57,232 nucleotides of DNA from Nitrospirota bacterium. Its GTDB lineage: Bacteria; Nitrospirota; Nitrospiria; JACQBZ01. Positions 36,001 through 44,262 of the stretch are shown here, piece after piece. The notes under the pieces are model-generated. The model saw only the letters and a program-made list of their open reading frames with translations. It did not search any database and had not been told where the DNA came from. The stretch covers positions 1 to 57,232 of the forward strand of contig JACQBZ010000064.1 of assembly GCA_016194285.1 (NCBI GenBank), in the 5' to 3' direction. Within the stretch, counting starts at the first letter, position 1. The number at the start of each line of letters is the position of its first letter. A program made the translations under genes and the position numbers.

Positions 36001-37010
36001 CGGACCTCTCCGGATATTTTTCCTCCGAACACGTCCGCCGAGAGATCGGAAAAGGAAAAGGCGTGATCTTGATATAAGAAAACGGTTTTCAGGCTACCGA
36101 CGGATTTTGAAGAAACGAACCCATTTGAAATCGAGAGGTTGCCCCGAACCATGGGATCGGATCCGGGTCCGACCAGATGACCGGTGAATCGAGCGGCACC
36201 GGACATCGGGAATCGCCCGGGCAGTAGAGGATTGAGGTCGTCCAACGGGAAGGCGGCATCCACGGAGAGCGCGAGCCGCGGCTGGGTCGGATTTTGAATC
36301 GATCCGCTGACGGTGTAATGCGACGTGGAGTCGGTCAGCTCAAGCGTTTTTATTTCTAATTCGTTCGACCGGATGTTGAGTTGGGCCGTCATTGAATCCA
36401 GTTTTTTATGGAAGTCGTTGCTGTCCACCGCCACACCCTTTGCGGACAGGGTCACCTGAAAATTCTCCATCAGGAGGTCCGGGTTGACGGTTCCCTCCAG
36501 TTGGGACAATCTCAGGAACGGCTCGCCGGAAGGCCGTTGCAACTCAAGGCGGCCGTTTTGGATTTCAATCTGGCGGATCACCAGTGTTAAATTTTTGGAC
36601 GGACCTCCGGGAGAGGCCGGCGATCCGTTTGCAAGATTGGGATGGATCGGAAGGACGGAATCATGCCCGATGCGCAGGACAATTTCCGGGCCGATCAGAC
36701 GGATTTTTTTAATAAAGGTCACTTGAGTCAAAAGCGACCAGGGAGAAACCCAAGCCCGGATCCGCTGGATGGCGATCGGGGGACGGCCCGCTTCGGGAGC
36801 GGGCAGTACGACCCCGTCTAAAACCACCGCGGCGGGGAGGAGACTCAGCGTGACGCGGTGCACGGTGACGGGCGTTCCGGTCAGGCGTTGAATCCGCGAC
36901 TCCGCAAAACGCGTCAGTTGCTCCGAGAATAATCCGCCGCGCAGAAGAAGATGAAGCGACAGTACCAGCAGGATGACTACCACCAGAGAGGCAATGGACT
37001 TTTTATACAA
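33045..37010 (-). CDS. tamB: TamB-type inter-membrane bridge protein (DUF490)
   Basis: This 1321-residue protein has an N-terminal signal anchor (YKKSIASLVVVILLVLSLHLLL). Very long beta-rich repetitive AsmA/TamB-like sequence follows. The conserved C-terminal TamB domain includes NIWIKNNLAKLPLDVDLLLKGT, GTVDFVNPERIRPVVDVRATTRVTTYDI, LCLLTFRR and a final GDLKLHFEFR. It probably forms a hydrophobic groove across the periplasm for lipid or barrel delivery together with the downstream Omp85 protein. The frame is open to 37175, but the TTG at 37010 is chosen: AAGGAG lies 7 bp upstream and the anchor starts there. An ATG at 37067 is the alternative. Confidence 0.88.
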   Translation of the reverse strand: MYKKSIASLVVVILLVLSLHLLLRGGLFSEQLTRFAESRIQRLTGTPVTVHRVTLSLLPAAVVLDGVVLPAPEAGRPPIAIQRIRAWVSPWSLLTQVTFIKKIRLIGPEIVLRIGHDSVLPIHPNLANGSPASPGGPSKNLTLVIRQIEIQNGRLELQRPSGEPFLRLSQLEGTVNPDLLMENFQVTLSAKGVAVDSNDFHKKLDSMTAQLNIRSNELEIKTLELTDSTSHYTVSGSIQNPTQPRLALSVDAAFPLDDLNPLLPGRFPMSGAARFTGHLVGPGSDPMVRGNLSISNGFVSSKSVGSLKTVFLYQDHAFSFSDLSADVFGGKISGEVRVSMTEISKPGGPIPYGLSLQFNGLDPSGLLPILGFEAYPSSQRLEGAVDLKGRIKEMRINPKDLSGKGRVHLVNKEGGPADLPSGKPSAGSKAGLIGLLARLREASTGFQIDSGILSLDKTIARTDRSSLTVQGQIQTDGPIALEATLESRDMGELTSLAASPLIEGGLKLAGRVTGTLKDPVFKGDGRMHNVQLRGRHFDAVESDLLYQNRTIRFKQAILQEKQARYEIKGLVSFDPSADGRPGPFFDLAAKIRHGAPREVVALFTKELPIDVPATGDLTVKGVPSQFRLEAHLQAGSGSLYGQSIDEGTVTLVLTRDRIVFKEARAQKGETELTGRGSIGFNGEFEFSAETSRARLEDFEPEMKNLAVFRGPLTGRISGSGPFQNPRFETQLSFLDVVYQNQSLGPGSLTAEIKNHRLTADFQLTRGVRGSGEMDWAPGHPYRIALSLDNVDLKPWFGSAVPNLTAVNRFTASGTLTASGQIDPPGGAGLEALNTADAAIHLTSLGVDVTDYVVTNDGDIQLEVHQGNVSIQSLKLKGPGTTLAVSGDLRLFKSYNFFINGEADLDLFRIFMKEITYAKGLAYLALQITDRWEDPKIRGGLTIHDGVVKSASLGQTLAITSVNFSFNERQVLLETFDAEFGGGRLQAAGRIDLVRFVPAHYALNLEMVGSRINPLKGFTALVDASLFFQSDTKVQSLSGEVEIRRAEYERRLDWQTWVLALAKPDNKESTPLPWWLKDTTLNIQIQGRNNIWIKNNLAKLPLDVDLLLKGTVNRPILLGRVEAKGGSFSFRHNDFKIVSGTVDFVNPERIRPVVDVRATTRVTTYDIDLSLVGPADKFDLTLSSNPPLTDQNDILCLLTFRRLCKEVETSTKGIGTTEASALAAQAAIENIITDEVESFTGIDRIEVDPYYSSNKAGSVPMVSVSKQLLDNKLYVTYAITMDPSQEQIIQLEYTINKNVSLLGQRDELGHMGGDLKLHFEFR

Positions 37011-37114
37011 TCCGTGACTCCTTGAATTCCCAAAAAAGTGTAAATTCCGACGAAAATACCGTAACATAAAGCCCATTTCTTTGCAAGGCGGGGACTGACG
37101 CGGAAGCAACGAGG

Positions 37115-37143
37115 TTTGCATCTTGAGCAAAAGCCGGTATAAT
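37115..37143 (+). promoter_or_regulatory. Promoter of mazG
   Basis: TTTGCA (37115-37120), a 17-bp spacer and a perfect TATAAT (37138-37143) lie 33 bp before the mazG start codon. Confidence 0.7.
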
Positions 37144-37176
37144 GAGCCCTGGATTGGGTTTGAGGAAAAGGGCATA

Positions 37177-38013
37177 ATGTCGAGACGATTTGCCGAATTG
37201 GTCTCCGTGATGGAAAGGCTCCGCGCGAAGAACGGCTGCCCCTGGGACCGGGAGCAGACGCGGGAGAGCTTGAAGCCGTTTCTTCTCGAGGAGGCCTACG
37301 AAGTTCTGGAGGCGATCGACGAGGAGGATCCCGAAATTTTGAAGGAAGAGCTGGGGGATGTCCTGTTCCAGATCTTGTTTCACTCCCAGATCGCCAGGGA
37401 ACGGGGGGAGTTTGGGATCGAGGATGTTCTCTCTTACACGATCGACAAGATGACACGGCGGCATCCGCATGTGTTTGGAACCGTTCCATCCGCGGTTCGC
37501 AAAGGCCGGCGGCTGACGGCCAAGGATGTGCTGGGCCGTTGGGAGGAGCTCAAACAGAGGGAGAAGCGGAATCGCAAAAGAAAATCGGTGTTGGACGGAG
37601 TTCCGAAACCCCTGCCGGCTCTGATGCGGGCCTATCAGCTTCAGACGCGCGCATCCCGGGTCGGGTTTGATTGGAAGGAATTGAGACCGGTCTGGAATAA
37701 AGTACGCGAGGAGTTAAAGGAGCTGGAGCATGCCGTTGAAGAGGGACGGGTCCGGCCGATTCGGCACGAATTCGGGGATCTTTTCTTCAGCCTGGTGAAT
37801 CTGGCCCGTGTTCTAAAGCTCGATCCGGAAGAATCGTTGCGCAAAGCCAACCAGCGGTTTGTGGACCGATTCCATTATATCGAAAGGAAGGCCGGGAAAT
37901 CTCGAAGGCCGTTATCCGAGATGACCCTGGCCGAGATGGACCGGCTCTGGGAAGAGGCCAAGGCGGCCGAGAAAAAAGCCGGGAAGAAAACGACGATGCG
38001 TCTGGCTCGTTAA
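37177..38013 (+). CDS. mazG: Nucleoside triphosphate pyrophosphohydrolase MazG
   Basis: This 278-residue enzyme hydrolyses (d)NTPs to NMP and pyrophosphate. The MazG hallmarks are LRAKNGCPWDREQTRESLKPFLLEEAYEVLEAI, EELGDVLFQILFHSQIA (EExxD metal ligands) and a second domain with EFGDLFFSLVNLARVL. A linker (about 105-150) joins the tandem MazG domains, and the C-terminus is Lys/Ala-rich. The ATG at 37177 follows AGGAAAAGGG; the in-frame ATG at 37123 lies within the promoter and is rejected. Confidence 0.94.
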   Translation: MSRRFAELVSVMERLRAKNGCPWDREQTRESLKPFLLEEAYEVLEAIDEEDPEILKEELGDVLFQILFHSQIARERGEFGIEDVLSYTIDKMTRRHPHVFGTVPSAVRKGRRLTAKDVLGRWEELKQREKRNRKRKSVLDGVPKPLPALMRAYQLQTRASRVGFDWKELRPVWNKVREELKELEHAVEEGRVRPIRHEFGDLFFSLVNLARVLKLDPEESLRKANQRFVDRFHYIERKAGKSRRPLSEMTLAEMDRLWEEAKAAEKKAGKKTTMRLAR

Positions 38014-38076
38014 GGTTGCCTTTGCACGTGGTTGAGACTATCATTATTACAGGCGGGATATGAAAGGGGGCGCCGG

Positions 38077-38580
38077 ATGTCGTTGAGCCATTTGGATGAG
38101 AGCGGCCGCGCCCGGATGGTGGACATCGGGGGAAAACCCCAAACCGCGCGGACGGCCACGGCGATCGGGAAGGTTTATTTAAAACCCGAGACCTTGAGAC
38201 TCATCCAGAAAGGAAGCATAACCAAAGGCGACGTCCTGGCCGTTGCACAAGTGGCCGGCGTGATGGCGGCCAAGCAGGTTCCAAGCCTCGTCCCGCTTTG
38301 TCATCCATTGCTTCTGTCCGGCGTGGAGATGCATTTCAAGGAAGACCCGAATCCGGATTCCGAAAATCGCTGCTGCGTCGGGATTACGGCCACCGTGAGG
38401 GCCTCCGGTCAGACCGGGGTCGAGATAGAAGCGATGACGGCCGTCTGCGTGGCCGCCCTGACGATCTACGATATGTGCAAAGCGGTCGATCGGGAGATGA
38501 GTTTTGGCGAGATCATGCTGGTTTCAAAGGCCGGTGGAAAATCGGGGACGTACCGACGGCAATCGAGAGGCAAGAAGTAA
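38077..38580 (+). CDS. moaC: Cyclic pyranopterin monophosphate synthase MoaC
   Basis: This 167-residue enzyme converts the MoaA product to cyclic pyranopterin monophosphate in molybdenum cofactor synthesis. Conserved elements are MVDIGGKPQTARTATA, KGDVLAVAQVAGVMAAKQ, LCHPLLLSGVEM, GQTGVEIEAMTAV and AALTIYDMCKAVDREM. AAGGGGG lies before the ATG at 38077; the frame opens earlier at 38032. It is followed after 10 bp by the MoaD-MoaE fusion. Confidence 0.95.
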   Translation: MSLSHLDESGRARMVDIGGKPQTARTATAIGKVYLKPETLRLIQKGSITKGDVLAVAQVAGVMAAKQVPSLVPLCHPLLLSGVEMHFKEDPNPDSENRCCVGITATVRASGQTGVEIEAMTAVCVAALTIYDMCKAVDREMSFGEIMLVSKAGGKSGTYRRQSRGKK

Positions 38581-38590
38581 AAGGTCGAGT

Positions 38591-39334
38591 ATGGTCAAGG
38601 TCCGATTGTTTGCAAGACTCAAAGACCTGGCGGGTCGTCCGGAAATTGATCTGACGCTGAGCCGCCCGATGCCCTTAAAAGGGTTGTGGAGTCTTTTGCA
38701 GTCCGAAATTCCCGAACTGATGGAATGGGTCGGGCAAAAAAAAGTGCTCGTGGCCGTAAATCGGGAAATGGCGACCGAGGAAACCGTGATCCGGGATGGA
38801 GACGAGGTCGGCCTGATGCCGCCCTTCTCCGGCGGCAGCCCGGTCAAAGCGGGTCATCGTAGTATAGCTAAAAAAGCACCGGTGAACATCAAGACCGGGG
38901 ACTCCACCGGGAACCGGTGGACGCGAATCCAAACGGAGGATTTCTCTTTGGATGAGGAACTGCGCCGACTCAAGGCCGTCTCGAGCCGAATCGGGGGAGT
39001 TGTGGTTTTCGTCGGCACGGCACGCGACTTTTCCAAAGGCCGCCCGGTTACCCGCTTGAGTTATGATCATTATGCCGGTCTGGCCGAAAAAACATTGGCC
39101 GAGATCCGGCGGCGGGCCTTGAAAAAATTTCCGATCATCGAGGTCTGCATGATCCACCGAAACGGGGAAATTCCCATCGGCGGGAACATCGTTTTAGTCC
39201 TGACGGCCGCCGAGCATCGGGCCGAGGCCTTCCGGGCCTGCCGGTGGTGTATCGATGAGCTGAAAGCGATCGTCCCCATCTGGAAAAAAGAGACCACCCC
39301 CCAAGGGGAGATCTGGGTCGAGGAGCGTCCATAG
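38591..39334 (+). CDS. moaDE: MoaD-MoaE fusion (molybdopterin synthase, both subunits in one chain)
   Basis: This 247-residue protein has residues 1-83 as a MoaD ubiquitin-like domain (MVKVRLFARLKDLAG ending in MPPFSGG). After a roughly 25-residue linker, MoaE follows (EDFSLDEELRRLKAVSSRIGGVVVFVGTARDFSKG, SYDHYAGLAEKTL, IHRNGEIPIGG, LKAIVPIWKKE). Together they insert the dithiolene sulfurs into molybdopterin. In free MoaD the terminal GG carries the thiocarboxylate; here GG is internal, so cleavage or another mechanism is needed. M. tuberculosis MoaX is a known precedent that is cleaved. The reading frame is uninterrupted, arguing against an artefact. Confidence 0.92.
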   Translation: MVKVRLFARLKDLAGRPEIDLTLSRPMPLKGLWSLLQSEIPELMEWVGQKKVLVAVNREMATEETVIRDGDEVGLMPPFSGGSPVKAGHRSIAKKAPVNIKTGDSTGNRWTRIQTEDFSLDEELRRLKAVSSRIGGVVVFVGTARDFSKGRPVTRLSYDHYAGLAEKTLAEIRRRALKKFPIIEVCMIHRNGEIPIGGNIVLVLTAAEHRAEAFRACRWCIDELKAIVPIWKKETTPQGEIWVEERP

Positions 39335-39360
39335 GAATACGGGTCTGTTTTTTTGGGTGC

Positions 39361-39390
39361 GTCCATCCTATTTAGGATGGACATTATTTT
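39361..39390 (+). terminator. Hairpin terminator after the moaC-moaDE genes
   Basis: GTCCATCCTA (39361-39370) pairs perfectly with TAGGATGGAC (39373-39382) across a 2-nt loop, followed by ATTATTTT. It lies between the moaDE stop and the protease gene's ribosome-binding site. Confidence 0.7.
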
Positions 39391-39407
39391 GTCCGGAGAC
39401 TTTTCGT

Positions 39408-41795
39408 TTGGGCAATCCTCGGCGCCGAAAAAATCAAATCGGAACGATACTCTTCTGGATGATCATCCTGATGGGCATCGGCACGGATTCATCATCGGCG
39501 GTTCCGGTCTCCTATGTTCCGGGCGAGATCTTGGTGAAATTCAGATCCGGAACGCCGCCGGAGACCATCGAGAATTTTGGGGTCCGGATGAAGACGTCTG
39601 TGAAAAGGAAATCGGATCTCACCGGCGTTCAGCTCCTGTCCCTTCCATCGCATCTTTCAGTCGAGGAGGCCCTCGGCGCATACCGGAACCACCCGGACGT
39701 CCTCTACGCCGAGCCGAATTACATCCGGCGGGCCTTTGTGTCCGGCAGCGATCTTTGTCTTAATGACGGCATTCCTAATGACCCCTGTCCTAACGATCCA
39801 TTTTTTGACCAGCAATGGGGTCTTCATAACACCGGTCAGACCATCAACACCCTCCCTCAATTCAGGGGTGGTTCAGGCGCCGATATCGAAGCACCATCGG
39901 CTTGGGATATCACCATCGGCATCGCTCAGATCGTTATAGCCGTGATCGACAGCGGGGTGGATTACACGCACCCGGATTTCGGACCGAGTGGCTCGTCCAA
40001 TATTTGGGCCAACTCCGGGGATTCCTGGTCAAACACTCAAAACCCATCAACAGGAAACGGACTGGATGATGATGGAAACGGTTACACGGACGACTTTCAC
40101 GGCTGGAATTTTGTCGGAAACCAGACCTGCACGGTGGATGCAAACAATAACTGCAACTGTACGCCGGACGATCCAGTCGGGAACAACGATCCAATGGATG
40201 ATTTCGGACATGGGACCCATGTGGCCGGGATTATTGCGGCAAAGGGGAACGATGGTACGGGAGTTACGGGTGTTCTGTGGACCGCGCAGATCATGCCGTT
40301 GAAGATTCTGGATGCGAACGGGTGTGGTTCGGTGGGTGATGAAATTCAGGCCATTGATTACGCGATCAACAACGGGGCGAAAATCATCAATGCCAGTTTC
40401 GGAGGCTCCGGTCTGTCCTCGAGCGAAGAAGATGCGATCCGCGCCGCCAATAACGCCGGTGTCGTCTTTGTCGCCGCGGCCGGGAACGAATCATCGAACG
40501 ACGATAATTTCCCGATCTACCCGGCCAGCTTTAATCTTCCTAATGTAATCTCGGTCGCGGCCACGGATTGGAACGATCAGTTGTCCTCCGTGTCCAATTT
40601 CGGAAAGAACACCGTCGATATCGCCGCACCCGGGGATTGCGTCTACTCGACCACACCGCAGGGCCCGTTCACGCTCTTGGGCGCCATCAGCTGTTTAAAT
40701 ACGCCGATCACGTCCGGTCACGCTTACCTGACCGGAACCTCCATGGCCACGCCGCATGTCTCGGGCGTGGCCGGGTTGCTCCTGTCCCAGGATCCGTCGC
40801 TCACGCCGGAAGAGGTTCGGGCCGTGATCCTTCTATCCGCCGATCCCGTTGATGCATTGCAAGGTCGCGTGGCCTCGTCCGGAAGGCTGAATGCCTCCAG
40901 CGCGTTGCGCCGGGCGAAGGGCTCGGGTTTAATCGGGGGGAGCGGCGGATGTGGTTTCCCAATCGGAACCGTCCGTCCCTCCAATTCGAATCCGGCCGCT
41001 TCGGATCCGGTTCCGCCCGTTCAGGTCCTTCTTTTTCTTCTCGTCCTGTTTTGGCCGCTCCTCATCCCGATCTTGAGAAAGAAATTTGGAACACGCGTGG
41101 ACTCGGATCGGGCGATCATCAACCGCGGTCCCGGGATGGCATCCGCGGCGGGGCTGCTGGTCCTGGTGTTTCTATGTCCTCAAACGGTAACGGCGACGGA
41201 TGAGGACCGCGCGTTTCAACCGGCGCATTCCTTGGCTTTGAAGTTGGGATACCACCGGTATTCTCAGAGCGACTATCTGGATACCAATTCCGGTCTTATC
41301 TCCCGAAACGATCTGGCGGGGTGGAGCGAGGAGCTGGAATACGACTGGCAATGGCGAAAAGACATCAGTTTGTCCGTCACGGCGGGACGCTATCAAAGCG
41401 ATACGGATCTTAAGAATCTTTGCTGCGACCGATTGAAGTTTACGACGATGTATCTCCTCCTGACTCCCAAGTATCATTCCAGTATCGGTTCCAAGGATCA
41501 CTCCAGCGTCGGGTCATTGGAGTGGTACGTTGGAGGCGGCGTCGGCTATTACCACTTCAGTCGCAAGATCAACGGTTTAATTGAGGACAACCTTTCCGCA
41601 AACCTTTTGGGTCTTCACGCCGTGATCGGTTTGGAATGGCTCGTTCTTAAACGGGTCTCGGTTTTCACCGAAGCCCGGTATGCTTTGGCCAAGGTGAAAA
41701 GCGCCGATGCCTTCGACGATGCGCTGGATGTGGGCGGGTTGAATTATTCCTTGGGCGTCCGTTGGTGGTTCTTACCGGTCCAAAAGCCGTCGTAA
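39408..41795 (+). CDS. Subtilisin-family protease fused to an outer-membrane barrel domain
   Basis: This is a 795-residue reading frame. Residues 1-31 are a signal peptide. A propeptide-like segment (about 33-108) precedes the S8 domain with the triad D181 (VIDSGVDYTHPD), H268 (GHGTHVAG) and S445 (GTSMATPHVSG), and oxyanion N360. Residues 510-560 look like a C-terminal sorting signal: GGSGGCG, a membrane stretch (VLLFLLVLFWPLLIPIL), then RKK. The frame continues into MASAAGLLVLVFLCPQTVTAT at 577, a second signal-peptide-like stretch, and a roughly 200-residue beta-barrel ending VRWWFL. The TTG at 39408 has GGAG upstream; the GTG at 39357 lies before the terminator hairpin. Confidence 0.78.
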   Translation: MGNPRRRKNQIGTILFWMIILMGIGTDSSSAVPVSYVPGEILVKFRSGTPPETIENFGVRMKTSVKRKSDLTGVQLLSLPSHLSVEEALGAYRNHPDVLYAEPNYIRRAFVSGSDLCLNDGIPNDPCPNDPFFDQQWGLHNTGQTINTLPQFRGGSGADIEAPSAWDITIGIAQIVIAVIDSGVDYTHPDFGPSGSSNIWANSGDSWSNTQNPSTGNGLDDDGNGYTDDFHGWNFVGNQTCTVDANNNCNCTPDDPVGNNDPMDDFGHGTHVAGIIAAKGNDGTGVTGVLWTAQIMPLKILDANGCGSVGDEIQAIDYAINNGAKIINASFGGSGLSSSEEDAIRAANNAGVVFVAAAGNESSNDDNFPIYPASFNLPNVISVAATDWNDQLSSVSNFGKNTVDIAAPGDCVYSTTPQGPFTLLGAISCLNTPITSGHAYLTGTSMATPHVSGVAGLLLSQDPSLTPEEVRAVILLSADPVDALQGRVASSGRLNASSALRRAKGSGLIGGSGGCGFPIGTVRPSNSNPAASDPVPPVQVLLFLLVLFWPLLIPILRKKFGTRVDSDRAIINRGPGMASAAGLLVLVFLCPQTVTATDEDRAFQPAHSLALKLGYHRYSQSDYLDTNSGLISRNDLAGWSEELEYDWQWRKDISLSVTAGRYQSDTDLKNLCCDRLKFTTMYLLLTPKYHSSIGSKDHSSVGSLEWYVGGGVGYYHFSRKINGLIEDNLSANLLGLHAVIGLEWLVLKRVSVFTEARYALAKVKSADAFDDALDVGGLNYSLGVRWWFLPVQKPS

Positions 41796-41853
41796 TGTTT
41801 TTCCGGCTCCTCCGATCGATTCACAAGCGAATCTCTCCGGATTCGGACCTTTC

Positions 41854-41882
41854 TTGATCGTCTTTCAGGAATATGTTATTCT
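41854..41882 (+). promoter_or_regulatory. Promoter of accD
   Basis: TTGATC (41854-41859), a 17-bp spacer and TATTCT (41877-41882) lie 85 bp before accD. Confidence 0.55.
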
Positions 41883-41967
41883 GACAAGGCTTTTTAGGGT
41901 TTGAGGATTTGCGGAATGAAGATCACAACCAAAAGCGGACACCTGACGCCTCCTGAACGGAGCGGCG

Positions 41968-42801
41968 ATGGCCTGGTTTAAAAAAGACAAGTCGGCTGAG
42001 GGAAAACGGTTTAAAATACCGGAAGGGCTTTGGCTCAAGTGCGACAGTTGCAAAGAGGTGGTCTACCGGAAGGAAATCGAGAAAAACGCCAAGGTCTGTC
42101 CCAAATGCAATTATCATTTCCCCATCTCGATCGGTGAACGGATTTCCCTGATGCTGGACGAGGGGAGTTTCAAAGAATGGGACGCCGGTCTTTCACCGAT
42201 GGATCCCCTGAATTTTAAGGATTCGGTTCGGTATCGGGACCGGATTAAGACGGCCCAGGACAAGACGCGTCAACGGGAAGCGATGGTGATCGGCGAGGGC
42301 ACGATCAATCATCTGCCGGTGGTTCTGGGGGTGTTTAACTTTTCCTACATGGGTGGCAGCATGGGCTCGGTCGTGGGGGAAAAGATCCTGCGCGCGGCCG
42401 AAAAAGCGGCCGGTCGGCGCTGGCCGCTGATCATTGTCAGTTCTTCCGGCGGCGCGCGGATGCAGGAAGGCATTCTTTCGCTCATGCAGATGGCCAAGAC
42501 CTCCGCCGCGGTGGCCCGACTGGCGGAAGCGAGGGTTCCTTTCTTTTCGATTCTGGCCGACCCGACCTTCGGCGGCGTCACGGCCAGCTTCGCGATGTTG
42601 GGGGACATCATTATCGCGGAGCCCAAGGCCCTGATCGGGTTTGCCGGCGCCCGCGTGATTGAACAGACGATCAAACAGCAGTTGCCCGAGGGATTCCAGC
42701 GGTCCGAGTTTCTGTTGGATCACGGGATGATTGATCTGATCCTGGAACGGAAAAAGCTGAAGCAGACCTTGGCCAAGCTTCTGACGTTTTTCAGTGCGTG
42801 A
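41968..42801 (+). CDS. accD: Acetyl-CoA carboxylase carboxyltransferase subunit beta
   Basis: This 277-residue subunit transfers carboxyl from carboxybiotin to acetyl-CoA, giving malonyl-CoA for fatty acid synthesis. It has the N-terminal zinc ribbon [23 protein letters not shown], then the crotonase-fold core with [36 protein letters not shown] and [16 protein letters not shown]. The alpha subunit (accA) is not in the window. GGAG precedes the ATG. folC follows after 27 bp, a common accD-folC arrangement. Confidence 0.95.
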   Translation: MAWFKKDKSAEGKRFKIPEGLWLKCDSCKEVVYRKEIEKNAKVCPKCNYHFPISIGERISLMLDEGSFKEWDAGLSPMDPLNFKDSVRYRDRIKTAQDKTRQREAMVIGEGTINHLPVVLGVFNFSYMGGSMGSVVGEKILRAAEKAAGRRWPLIIVSSSGGARMQEGILSLMQMAKTSAAVARLAEARVPFFSILADPTFGGVTASFAMLGDIIIAEPKALIGFAGARVIEQTIKQQLPEGFQRSEFLLDHGMIDLILERKKLKQTLAKLLTFFSA

Positions 42802-42828
42802 CAACGCCGCTCGGTCCGATAACAGGCC

Positions 42829-44136
42829 ATGACCCTTTCCTACACAAAGGCAATCGACTATCTCTACAATCTGAAGTGGCACGGTATCAAGCTGGGGCTC
42901 GAAAACATTCGACGCCTGATGGCCGCGCTGGGGAAACCCCATGACCGTTTCCGATCCGTTCACATCGCCGGGACCAACGGCAAGGGTTCGACCGCGAGCA
43001 CGATCGCGACGGTCCTTCAGGCCGCCGGATACCGCGCGGGCCTCTACACGTCTCCCCACCTGATCGATTTTACCGAACGGATCCGTGTCAACGGGGAGCC
43101 GATCTCTCCGGAGCGCGTGGCTCGGTTGACGGAACGGGTTCGCACCGCCGCCGCGGAAATTCCAGTCACCTTCTTCGAGTTCACAACGGCCATGGCGTTT
43201 CTTCATTTTGCGGAGTCCTCGGTCGATCTGGTGGTGGCGGAGGTCGGACTGGGAGGGCGTTTTGATGCCACGAATGTGTTGACGCCCCTCGTCTCCGTGA
43301 TCACCAACATCGATTTTGATCACCAGGCGTTTTTGGGAAATACGCTTGAACAGATCGCGTTCGAGAAGGCCGGAATCGTCAAGCCCGGCGTTCCGGTGGT
43401 CACGGCGACGGATCGTCCGGAGGCCGTGAACGTGATCCGCACCGTTTGCCGGGAACAAGGGGCTCCGTTGTATCGGGTGGGCGCCGAGATCCGTGCGGAA
43501 GGACCCTCGTCGCAGCAATTCCGTTACCAAGGCATTCGTCGGTCCTATCCCGATCTGAACTTCGCGCTTTTGGGAAAGCATCAACTGATGAACGCCGCCT
43601 GCGCCTTGGCCGCCCTGGAACTGCTGGAGCCCCACGGCCTCCCGGTGGGTGAAGCCTCGATTCGTCGCGGTCTCTCGACGGTTCGGTGGGAGGGGCGGAT
43701 GGAAATCATTCGCCCGAGTCCCTCCGGTGCGGCCGTGCTTCTGGACGGCGCTCACAATCCCGCGGGGGCCCGGGTCCTTCGAGCCTTCTTGGAAGAGACC
43801 CGGCCGGCGCGTCCCGCCCGGTTGATTCTGGTATTGGGAATTCTGGGCGATAAGGATATCGACGGCATCTTGGCCGAACTGGTCCCGCTGGCCGATGAGG
43901 TGGTCGTGACCCGCCCCGGTTATGACCGGGCCGAATCCGCGGCCGATCTGAAGCGGCGTCTTGATTCCTATTCGGTCCGTTCGAGTGTTCTGGAGCCCGT
44001 GGAGGAGGCCGTACGATATGCGCAGTCCGCGGCGACGGCCGCCGATCTGATCTGCGTGACCGGTTCCCTCTACACGATGGGTGAGGCGCGATCGTATCTG
44101 AAAGGACTGGCACAACCTTCCGCACTGAGGGGTTAA
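42829..44136 (+). CDS. folC: Bifunctional folylpolyglutamate synthase/dihydrofolate synthase
   Basis: This 435-residue Mur-ligase-like enzyme adds glutamate to dihydropteroate and folates. Signatures include the P-loop HIAGTNGKGSTASTIA, YTSPHLIDFTERIRVNGEPI, EVGLGGRFDATNVL and LDGAHNPAGARVL. The C-terminal domain (about 300-435) contains ILGDKDIDGILAEL and VTGSLYTMGEAR. The length is normal. It is cotranscribed with accD. Confidence 0.94.
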   Translation: MTLSYTKAIDYLYNLKWHGIKLGLENIRRLMAALGKPHDRFRSVHIAGTNGKGSTASTIATVLQAAGYRAGLYTSPHLIDFTERIRVNGEPISPERVARLTERVRTAAAEIPVTFFEFTTAMAFLHFAESSVDLVVAEVGLGGRFDATNVLTPLVSVITNIDFDHQAFLGNTLEQIAFEKAGIVKPGVPVVTATDRPEAVNVIRTVCREQGAPLYRVGAEIRAEGPSSQQFRYQGIRRSYPDLNFALLGKHQLMNAACALAALELLEPHGLPVGEASIRRGLSTVRWEGRMEIIRPSPSGAAVLLDGAHNPAGARVLRAFLEETRPARPARLILVLGILGDKDIDGILAELVPLADEVVVTRPGYDRAESAADLKRRLDSYSVRSSVLEPVEEAVRYAQSAATAADLICVTGSLYTMGEARSYLKGLAQPSALRG

Positions 44137-44262
44137 CGTGTTGGGGCTGCGGCCTTGCGACCCACATCCAGGATATATCATGCCGGAAGTCCCCGGTGGG
44201 GGCATCGGTAACTTGCTCCGCCGTTTCAAAATCTATCCGAGACCCTGTTCGGGAACATCGAG

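Noticed and set aside
38840-38930. Frameshift artefact joining moaD and moaE
   Set aside because: The linker is read in one clean frame with no homopolymer run, and natural MoaD-MoaE fusions are known.
41916-41981. Short open frame (21 codons) overlapping the accD start
   Set aside because: It could be a regulatory upstream frame, but there is no strong ribosome-binding site and no supporting feature.
42193-44229. Minus-strand open frame of 678 codons
   Set aside because: It is a shadow of accD and folC, rich in Arg/Gly/His as expected for antisense of GC-rich genes.
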